The notes under the pieces are model-generated. The model saw nothing but the letters and a program-made list of their open reading frames with translations. It did no database searches and was not told the DNA's origin. The position numbers were made by a program, and so were the translations under genes. Source: AB-137-C09 sp964645625 (GTDB lineage: Bacteria > Pseudomonadota > Zetaproteobacteria > Mariprofundales > Mariprofundaceae). From it: a stretch of DNA of 8,766 nt. The stretch lies in assembly GCA_964645625.1 (NCBI GenBank), contig CAZYAI010000073.1:1-8766 (forward strand). Reading direction: 5' to 3'. Shown here piece after piece: positions 1 through 5,038 of the stretch (position 1 is the first letter of the stretch; the number at the start of each line of letters is the position of its first letter).

Positions 1-508
1 TTTCATCAAAAGAAGAAAGCATATCCGCAATGGCTTTTTGTTCGGGGAGAGGGGGAAGCTCACAGCTAATATTATCAAAGGTTTGACGAGTGATTGTATC
101 AAAAACCGCTCCATGAACATTGCGTCCAATCTTCAACAAGCTAAATGTCACCAAATAAAACAAGAAGTTTATGTCCGATATGCCATCGCGCTCTTGTATC
201 CCATAACACGATTGATTAAATGCCATCTGACTCTTCAACTGAGCCAATGCACCAACTGTTCCTCTAGCAGAAATTATCAAGTCACCTTTATTCAGCAATT
301 TGGTGGAGCTGTTATTTAGCCCTTCATTTGTAATGCTTTTTTCAGTACATGAAACCCAACGGTTATCATTATTAAAATCGACCACTGATAACCAAGGAAT
401 ATCTCCATTCCAATATGATTTTACTGTGGTCTTAGGTGTTCCTCCACCAACTAGAGTGATGACTTCACCAAGAGTTGTTACTACCCATCCTTCAGGCAAT
501 GTACTCAT
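1..508 (-). CDS. hsdS: Type I restriction-modification specificity subunit HsdS, N-terminal part (runs off the window)
   Basis: HsdS gives a type I restriction-modification complex its DNA target sequence and assembles with HsdM and HsdR in the cytoplasm. About 169 codons are visible. The protein opens with LPEGWVVTTLGEV, the usual HsdS start, followed by GGGTPKT and GDIPWLSVVDF, typical of the beginning of a target-recognition domain. Near residues 150-160 it reads ELPPLPEQKAIADML, the hallmark of the end of the first target-recognition domain and the start of the central conserved helix. The second recognition domain and C-terminus lie beyond the left edge. The start ATG (508-506) overlaps the TGA of a short hsdM-tail copy (ATGA), and no Shine-Dalgarno sequence precedes it, so translation is probably coupled to that short ORF. 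No stop or frameshift is seen in the visible part. The family assignment is firm; the DNA target cannot be predicted. Confidence 0.93.
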   Translation of the reverse strand, partial: MSTLPEGWVVTTLGEVITLVGGGTPKTTVKSYWNGDIPWLSVVDFNNDNRWVSCTEKSITNEGLNNSSTKLLNKGDLIISARGTVGALAQLKSQMAFNQSCYGIQERDGISDINFLFYLVTFSLLKIGRNVHGAVFDTITRQTFDNISCELPPLPEQKAIADMLSSFDE

Positions 509-606
509 AGTTCACAACCAATCTTGGCAAGTTGACTTTTGATTTGCTCATCTAGCCCTTTTTCTTTTTGTATTTGAGCAGCAAGCGTGATGCTTAAATC
601 ATACAT
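505..606 (-). pseudogene. Diverged duplicate of the hsdM 3' end (33-codon ORF) in front of hsdS
   Basis: This 33-codon ORF matches the last 33 codons of hsdM (1686-1585) end to end without gaps. By my count 26 of 33 residues and 82 of 102 bases are identical. Ten codons differ synonymously, so this is not a fresh duplication. It ends in KIGCEL where HsdM ends in KIGFEL, and its TGA overlaps the next ATG by ATGA in both copies. Its own ATG (606-604) overlaps the stop of the RhuM-Fic gene within ATGTATGA. AGGA at 620-617, 10 nt upstream, could serve as a ribosome binding site. I infer a remnant of an hsdM gene that once adjoined this hsdS, perhaps kept as a translated leader that hands ribosomes to hsdS. 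Whether the peptide itself has a role is unknown. Confidence 0.85.
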
Positions 607-1588
607 AACTTGTTTTTCCTGTGAGCAGTAAAATCACCAGTCCGATCATGCGCGCTTTGCTTGTTGGGTTGCTTTCGGCAATCAGCAGGGTGATGGAGGT
701 GAGGGCTTCCGGTGTAACCCTGCCTTTAAAATCAACACCTGACTTTTGCAGAAACCAGATAAAGGCAAAGGCGGCAGTGCGTTTGTTGCCATCGTTAAAG
801 GGGTGATTCTTGATGATGAAATAGAGCAGGTTGGCGGCCTTTTCTTCCAGCGTGGGGTAGACATCTTCACCAAAAGCAGACTGATAGATATTACCCACGA
901 TCCCTTGCAGGCTGCCTTCGTTTTTCTCCTGGGCAAACAGCGGCGTGGCTTGCCCCTGAGTCATCAAGGTCTGCTTCAATGTGTCAACGGCGCGGTATAA
1001 CTCGCTGGCTTCCAATTGAATGCTGCTGCGGCTGCTTCCTTGCGTGGGCAGGTTATCTTCATCGTATGCTTCCAGAGAAAACCACGTATGGGCAAAGGCT
1101 GTAACCAAAGCCAGCACGTCATCGGTTTGCAGCTGTTGATTGTCTTGCGCGAGGGCTTTGACCTCCTCCACGGCGTGCAAAAAGGTATCAAGGTTTTTGG
1201 CAATACGATTCGGATTGATGGTGTAGCCCTGGGTGATATGTTGCTTGAGTGTTTGTGTTGCCCATTTGCGGAATTTCGTGGCTGTTTTGGAGTTTACGCG
1301 ATAGCCCACAGAGATCATCATATCGAGATTGTAGTGGTCAATGTTTCGCGCAACCTCGCGCTTGCCCTCTTGTTGAACTATTCGGAATTTCCGAATAGTT
1401 GAAGCCTCTTCCAACTCGTCTGTTTTAAATATGTTTTTAATATGCTCGTTAATGGTGGGAACATTCACGCCGAATACTTCGGCAAGCTGCTTTTGTGTTG
1501 CCCACACCGTCTCTTGTTCGGCATCAGCTTGAAGTGCAATGCCGCCATCATCCGTCTGATAAACAATCAGCTTGCTTTCTTCACTCAT
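599..1588 (-). CDS. RhuM-family protein with C-terminal Fic/Doc domain, embedded in the hsd operon
   Basis: This is a 329-residue cytoplasmic protein with two recognisable parts. Residues about 7-130 are RhuM-like: the stretch WATQKQLAEVFGVNVPTINEHI (29-50) looks like a helix-turn-helix, followed by the family marks TIRKFRIVQ (64-72) and YNLDMMISVGYRVNS (86-100). A helical linker (about 130-215) leads to a Fic/Doc domain with active-site motif HPFNDGNKR (262-270). The lysine in GNKR and the absent second arginine resemble Doc, which phosphorylates EF-Tu, more than AMP-transferring Fic enzymes (family knowledge). No antitoxin gene is visible beside it. The start ATG overlaps the hsdM stop (ATGA) with no Shine-Dalgarno sequence, so translation is probably coupled to hsdM. 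The C-terminus TGKTSYV lies exactly where the hsdM-tail copy begins. RhuM was named in a Salmonella pathogenicity island, but its biochemical role is not settled. A part in phage defence or operon control is inferred only from context. Confidence 0.85.
   Translation of the reverse strand: MSEESKLIVYQTDDGGIALQADAEQETVWATQKQLAEVFGVNVPTINEHIKNIFKTDELEEASTIRKFRIVQQEGKREVARNIDHYNLDMMISVGYRVNSKTATKFRKWATQTLKQHITQGYTINPNRIAKNLDTFLHAVEEVKALAQDNQQLQTDDVLALVTAFAHTWFSLEAYDEDNLPTQGSSRSSIQLEASELYRAVDTLKQTLMTQGQATPLFAQEKNEGSLQGIVGNIYQSAFGEDVYPTLEEKAANLLYFIIKNHPFNDGNKRTAAFAFIWFLQKSGVDFKGRVTPEALTSITLLIAESNPTSKARMIGLVILLLTGKTSYV
1376..1400. repeat. Perfect 25-bp palindrome inside the RhuM-Fic gene
   Basis: The arms AACTATTCGGAA (1376-1387) and TTCCGAATAGTT (1389-1400) are exact reverse complements around a single T at 1388. 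The site lies in coding sequence for residues 64-71 (TIRKFRIV), a conserved part of RhuM proteins. It could be an operator, a cruciform or mRNA hairpin, or a by-product of the peptide's own I-R-x-x-R-I symmetry. Confidence 0.8.
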
Positions 1589-3141
1589 AATTCAAACCCA
1601 ATCTTGGCCAGTTGGGTTTTGATCTGCTCATCCAGCTCTTTCTCTTTTTGCATTTGAGCTGCAAGGGTAGTGGTCAAGTCCTTCATTTTCTCTTCAAAGG
1701 GTATGCCGTCATCCTCTTCATCGGGAATGCCTACATAACGTCCCGGTGTGAGCACAAAGCTGTGCTTTTCAATATCGCTAAGGGTGGCTGATTTGCAGAA
1801 GCCTTTCACATCTTCGTAAACTGGCGAGGCTAAAGCCTCACTTCCAGAACCAGAAGCAATCGGAGGTGCGACTTTAGTCGCGCGCCAGCTATGATAAGTC
1901 TTTTCAATCTTCTCAATATCTTCAGGTGCAAACTCACGATGAACCCTGTCTTTCATGAAACCCATTTCTGAAGCATCAATGAATAAGGTCTCACCACGGC
2001 GCACTTCTTTGCCTCGGCGCAGAATCCAAATCGTAGCTGGAATACCTGTGTTATAAAAAAGCTGCTTGGGCAGGGCTATGATACAATCCACCAACCCAGC
2101 TAGAACAATATTTTTCCTTATCTCACCTTCACCCGATGTATTGGAACTTAGCGAACCATTTGCCAAGACGGTTGCCATCACACCATGAGGGGCTAAGTGA
2201 TAAAGCATGTGCTGCATCCAGCCGAAGTTGGCATTGCCAGCAGGTGGCACACCATATTTCCAGCGTCCATCCTCCTGCAAAATATCTTGCCCCCATTCCG
2301 ATTGGTTGAAGGGAGGATTGGCAAGGATGTAGTCCGCTTTTAAATCAGGGTGCATATCCTTTAGGAAGGTGCCTTCGGTATTCCACGCCACGAACTGAGA
2401 ATTGATATTGCGAATCGCCAGATTCATCTTGGAAAGCTTCCAAGTGGTTTGGTTGGACTCCTGCCCGTAAATGGTGATGTCCTGAATATTGCCTTGATGC
2501 TCTTCGACAAACTTCTCACTCATCACAAACATGCCGCCACTACCACAAGCAGGATCGTAAACCCTGCCTTTGTATGGCTCGATCATCTCAACCATGAGTT
2601 TCACGATGGATTTGGGGGTATAGAATTGACCGCCCTTCTTGCCTTCAGCATTGGCAAACTCACCAAGGAAATATTCATACACACGGCCAAGCAGGTCTTT
2701 GGCGTTTTCGTTTTGGGTTTTTAGCTCAGTGTCAGAGATGACATCAATCAGTTGCCCCAGCGAAGTTTTATCCAAGTTGGGTTTGCCATACACACGAGGG
2801 AGAACGTTTTTTAGTTCGGGATTTTCTTTCTCGATGACTTCCATCGCCGCATCCAGTGCAACGCCAATCTCTGGCAGTTTAGCTTTGGCTTGCAAATGCT
2901 TCCAGCGAGCCTGTTCAGGTACAAAGAAACAATTTTCGGCAATGTATTCATCACGGTCTTCAGGGTCGGAATACTCCTCCTGATCTAAGCGTTCATACAA
3001 CGCTTGGAACGAATCAGAGATATATTTGAGGAAGATGAGTCCCAGCACCACATTTTTATACTCGGCGGCATCAATGTTTTTTCTCAGTTTATCGGCTGTT
3101 TTAAATAAGCTTGCTTCAAAATGGTTGTTTTCGGTTGCCAT
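1585..3141 (-). CDS. hsdM: Type I restriction-modification DNA methyltransferase subunit HsdM
   Basis: HsdM is the N6-adenine methyltransferase subunit of the type I enzyme. With HsdS it methylates the target site from S-adenosylmethionine; with HsdR added the complex cuts unmodified DNA. The protein is 518 residues, normal for the family. Residues 8-45 match the N-terminal helical HsdM domain (FKTADKLRKN, LIFLKYIS). GGQFYTP (170-176), motif I DPACGSGG (196-203) and catalytic motif IV NPPF (275-278) are intact. FCKSATL and LTPGRYVG lie near 448-471, and a charged helical tail ends in KIGFEL. I chose ATG 3141 because AAGGAA lies just upstream; an in-frame ATG at 3192 would add 17 residues with no family resemblance. 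Residues about 421-441 (ATKVAPP to EALASPV) are an insertion relative to the family, encoded by two palindromes. The stop overlaps the start of the RhuM-Fic gene. hsdR is not in this window. Confidence 0.96.
   Translation of the reverse strand: MATENNHFEASLFKTADKLRKNIDAAEYKNVVLGLIFLKYISDSFQALYERLDQEEYSDPEDRDEYIAENCFFVPEQARWKHLQAKAKLPEIGVALDAAMEVIEKENPELKNVLPRVYGKPNLDKTSLGQLIDVISDTELKTQNENAKDLLGRVYEYFLGEFANAEGKKGGQFYTPKSIVKLMVEMIEPYKGRVYDPACGSGGMFVMSEKFVEEHQGNIQDITIYGQESNQTTWKLSKMNLAIRNINSQFVAWNTEGTFLKDMHPDLKADYILANPPFNQSEWGQDILQEDGRWKYGVPPAGNANFGWMQHMLYHLAPHGVMATVLANGSLSSNTSGEGEIRKNIVLAGLVDCIIALPKQLFYNTGIPATIWILRRGKEVRRGETLFIDASEMGFMKDRVHREFAPEDIEKIEKTYHSWRATKVAPPIASGSGSEALASPVYEDVKGFCKSATLSDIEKHSFVLTPGRYVGIPDEEDDGIPFEEKMKDLTTTLAAQMQKEKELDEQIKTQLAKIGFEL
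1826..1881. repeat. REP-like pair of palindromes inserted in frame within hsdM
   Basis: Two perfect short palindromes lie 28 bp apart: GAGGCT-AA-AGCCTC (1826-1839) and GCGACT-TT-AGTCGC (1868-1881). Paired palindromes of this form resemble dispersed extragenic repeats that I recall from several proteobacterial genomes. Here the pair is translated as HsdM residues about 421-439, in a Gly/Ser/Ala/Pro-rich stretch lying between WR and YEDV. From memory, these two marks are only a few residues apart in most relatives. The frame is kept, so the element has probably become a surface loop. Confidence 0.65.
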
Positions 3142-3159
3142 ATGTTCCTTTTTATAGAC
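3142..3159 (-). promoter_or_regulatory. hsdM: Ribosome binding site deciding the hsdM start
   Basis: On the minus strand AAAAAGGAACAT immediately precedes ATG at 3141-3139. The AAGGA core sits about 5 nt from the start codon. The upstream in-frame ATG at 3192 has no comparable site. This supports the 518-residue form of HsdM. Confidence 0.7.
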
Positions 3160-3192
3160 GAATAAAACGGCTTTTCGTTTAAGATGGGACAA

Positions 3193-3447
3193 AATTAATG
3201 ATTAACCGCCCGCACACGTGCATTATCTCTTAATGACCAAAAAATAGAACAACACACAGCATACGAACGGCTAGCATAGCAATACTATGCCATCACCTCT
3301 GAGGTCTGCCAACAAAGCATACGTGTTGCGCACTGCTGGTCGGTCGAAGTAAGCGCAGTGTTCATCGCCATAATCAAGCCAAGGCTCGGCGGAATAAACA
3401 TCCACAATCACCATTGTGGGATACAGATGAAGGTGCAAGGGTGGTTT
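3193..3447. other. Intergenic region between the methyltransferase gene and hsdM
   Basis: No gene can be supported here. It contains a hairpin GCATAG-CAATA-CTATGC (3274-3290), an 11-bp inverted repeat TTAAT-G-ATTAA (3195-3205) about 55 bp upstream of the hsdM start, and the hairpin at 3402-3419. I found no convincing -35/-10 pair for the hsd operon; GATAAT is readable on the minus strand but lacks a well-placed -35. A minus-strand ORF of 47 codons (3414-3271, beginning MVIVDVYSAEPWLDYG) is present, in frame with and just after the methyltransferase stop, but has no Shine-Dalgarno sequence and no family that I recognise. Confidence 0.6.
3402..3419 (-). terminator. Possible weak terminator after the methyltransferase gene
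   Basis: CCACAAT (3402-3408) and ATTGTGG (3413-3419) form a perfect 7-bp stem with a 4-nt loop, starting about 28 nt after the methyltransferase stop on the minus strand. The following minus-strand sequence ATGTTTATT is only moderately U-rich, so termination would be weak or factor-assisted. It could also simply be a chance hairpin. Confidence 0.3.
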
Positions 3448-4047
3448 CTAGGCAATAGTTGAACAGCATCGACGCATGAGGATATGCCGAGGTGGGGTAG
3501 GGTGGTTGGTGTCGGGCGTGTGGCTGGTGATGTTCCAACCTGCGCGTTGCCATGTGATGCTGGCTTGCATGATCGCTTCGAACTCTGCCATGCCACCTTC
3601 GTGACCTGTGTAGCAGAGTAAGGAGATGATGCCCGTGTCAGCTAAGCATGCCATGCTTTGTTCGATTGCTGTTAGGGTTGAATCTGGCTGGGTGCACAGG
3701 GCTTTGTTCGTGCCACCAGGTAAATAACCAAGGTTGAACATAATCGCTTGCACACAGCCATGCAGTGATGCGGGGATTGCCGTTGCGATGTGCGCGTGAG
3801 AACCATGAATCCACGTGATTTTTTGTTGCCAGGGGGCGCAGTGTAATCGCGCTTGCTCAATTGCTTCTGCTTGAACATCAAAGGCAAAAACACGGCATGT
3901 GTCGGGGCTTGCTTGTGCTAAAAAGGCGGTGTCTCGCCCATTACCTGCGGTGGCATCAATGACTGCTACGGCATCGCTCAACACAGGCAATAAGCATTGC
4001 TGGGCGCGTGCCGTTAAACTGTTGCGGCGAGGGTGTGTGACGGACAT
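3448..4047 (-). CDS. YtqB/MnmM-type class I SAM-dependent methyltransferase (rRNA methylase-like family)
   Basis: This is a 199-residue cytoplasmic methyltransferase. SAM-binding motif I is DATAGNGRDT (31-40), and FDVQ (56-59) is the acidic motif II. FNLGYLPGG (104-112) and YTGHEGG (146-152) are the signature of the family called putative rRNA methylase (YtqB, PF06962). The Bacillus member was recently assigned as MnmM, which methylates nm5s2U to mnm5s2U at the tRNA wobble position; I give this from memory. Many proteobacteria use MnmC for that step, so the substrate here is uncertain. ATG 4047-4045 shares one base with the stop of the upstream dehydrogenase gene (TAATG) and has no good Shine-Dalgarno sequence, which suggests re-initiation. 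The length is normal and no key motif is missing. Family confidence is high; the tRNA role is inferred by homology only. Confidence 0.85.
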   Translation of the reverse strand: MSVTHPRRNSLTARAQQCLLPVLSDAVAVIDATAGNGRDTAFLAQASPDTCRVFAFDVQAEAIEQARLHCAPWQQKITWIHGSHAHIATAIPASLHGCVQAIMFNLGYLPGGTNKALCTQPDSTLTAIEQSMACLADTGIISLLCYTGHEGGMAEFEAIMQASITWQRAGWNITSHTPDTNHPTPPRHILMRRCCSTIA

Positions 4048-4733
4048 TAAAAGGGAACGATTTGACCATCGTAGGCGATGAAAGCACCAGCTTCGTATTG
4101 GTCGGCTTGTGCAATCACGCGCGTCATGCCAGCGACCGACGTGGTGACATCAATCAAGCCTGTTTGCTGGGTCATATCGGTTTGCACCCAGCCTGGATGC
4201 AGGGTAATCACGTGAATGCCATCGCCTGCTAAATCCACGCTCATCGATTTGGAAATGATAATCAGCGCGGACTTGGCGGCACGGTAGGCGTAAGTGCCGC
4301 CGCTGCCATTGTCACTGACCGAGCCCATTTTGGAGCTGATGTTGGCAATCACCGCGTGGCCTTGCCGTAATCGTGGCAACAGGGTTTGTACCACGCGCAA
4401 AGGACCTATGGCATCGACGTTAAACACTTCGCTCATCGTTGCCACTGTGACACCTTCGAGCGTCTGCCCTTGTTTGCCTGGGCCATAGATGCCTGCGTTG
4501 TTAATAAGCAGATCAATGCTGTTAGGGAGTTGATCGTTTGTGGCGCACTGTGGTGCATCGTCTGTTGATACATCCCAACGCACCAGATGGAGGTGGTTAC
4601 AGGTTAAGTCATGCAACGCAGTCGCTTGCTCAGGGTCGCGGCAGCATGCCCAAACGTGATGACCTTGAGCCAAGTAGTGGCGCACAAAACCAAGACCCAA
4701 ACCACGGTTAGCACCGCTGATTACGATATGCAT
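4047..4733 (-). CDS. Short-chain dehydrogenase/reductase, C-factor-like
   Basis: This is an NAD(P)-dependent oxidoreductase of the classical SDR fold, 228 residues long. The nucleotide-binding glycine motif is SGANRGLGLG (6-15), followed by NNAG (78-81), the structural Asn in VFNVDAIGP (105), catalytic Ser in NISSKMG (133/134), and catalytic Tyr150 and Lys154 in YRAAK. PGWVQTDM (180-187) follows, as in C-factor-type SDRs. All catalytic residues are present, so it should be active; the substrate cannot be told from sequence. AGGGGGG (4745-4739) lies 5 nt before the ATG and is a good ribosome binding site. A TATAAA (4783-4778) on the same strand could be a -10 element, but I see no good -35. 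The gene leads a two-gene unit with the methyltransferase downstream and is divergent from leuC. Confidence 0.9.
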   Translation of the reverse strand: MHIVISGANRGLGLGFVRHYLAQGHHVWACCRDPEQATALHDLTCNHLHLVRWDVSTDDAPQCATNDQLPNSIDLLINNAGIYGPGKQGQTLEGVTVATMSEVFNVDAIGPLRVVQTLLPRLRQGHAVIANISSKMGSVSDNGSGGTYAYRAAKSALIIISKSMSVDLAGDGIHVITLHPGWVQTDMTQQTGLIDVTTSVAGMTRVIAQADQYEAGAFIAYDGQIVPF

Positions 4734-4780
4734 AGCATCCCCCCTGACGAAACAGGTCGAGAACTGTACGTTTTGATTTT

Positions 4781-4970
4781 ATATCCGCAATGGCGTGTTT
4801 TTTGTGGCATGCCGTTGTGATGCGGTATCCAAGTCTTGCGTTCGTTCACTGGATTGCGGATCAAGTCCGCAATGACGTGGTTTTCCTCGGTCATACTGCA
4901 CTTGATGCAGTATCCAGTTTTGCGTCCGTTCTCTGGATTGCGAACCGCGTCCGCAATGGCGTGTTTTCCG
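4781..4970. repeat. Array of about 2.5 copies of an ~83-bp composite palindromic (REP/BIME-like) repeat
   Basis: The copies run about 4806-4888 and 4889-4970, preceded by a trailing part-copy at 4781-4800 (ATCCGCAATGGCGTG). Each full copy holds two hairpins in opposite orientation joined by a GCGTtCGTTC-type linker. The stems are: ATGCCG/CGGTAT (4809-4828, one G-T pair); ATTGCGGA/TCCGCAAT (4853-4873, perfect 8 bp, loop TCAAG); ATACTGCA/TGCAGTAT (4893-4913, perfect 8 bp, loop CTTGA); ATTGCG/CGCAAT (4937-4957). The second and third hairpins share flanks and loop when one is inverted (GTCAT, ACTTGAT, ATCCAG), but their stem bases differ in compensating pairs. The array lies between two divergent genes and may mark the transcript 5' ends or a nucleoid-protein site. 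Confidence 0.8.
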
Positions 4971-4988
4971 CTTTTGTCTTATGCGTTT

Positions 4989-5016
4989 TTGCCATTCTGC
5001 TACAAACTTCTAGCAT
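4989..5016 (+). promoter_or_regulatory. Candidate sigma-70 promoter for the leuCD operon
   Basis: TTGCCA (4989-4994; 5 of 6 to consensus) and TAGCAT (5011-5016; 4 of 6) are separated by 16 bp, downstream of the repeat array. Transcription would begin only about 15-20 nt before the leuC ATG, leaving a short leader. I see no leucine-codon leader peptide or T-box. The -10 is weak, so the call is tentative. Confidence 0.3.
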
Positions 5017-5038
5017 GCCGCACTCTTGGAGTGAGCGC

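Noticed and set aside
38..542. Two overlapping plus-strand ORFs
   Set aside because: They are antisense to the hsdS frame, which carries clear HsdS motifs.
3142..3192. 17-residue N-terminal extension of HsdM
   Set aside because: There is no ribosome binding site at 3192 and no family resemblance, while ATG 3141 has AAGGA at good distance.
3448..4047. RsmH-type 16S rRNA methyltransferase
   Set aside because: The protein is too short at 199 residues, and the FNLGYLPGG and YTGHEGG motifs belong to the YtqB family instead.
4781..4970. CRISPR array
   Set aside because: The repeats alternate in orientation, vary in sequence and lack unique spacers of constant length. They form paired hairpins typical of REP-like elements.
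4790..5038. N-terminal extension of LeuC by 83 residues
   Set aside because: The frame is open, but it would translate the palindromic repeat array. LeuC proteins start at the MATTLFEKIW region, which has a ribosome binding site at 5028-5031.
4971..5038. Leucine attenuator or T-box upstream of leuC
   Set aside because: There is no leucine-rich leader peptide, terminator/antiterminator pair or T-box sequence in this short stretch.
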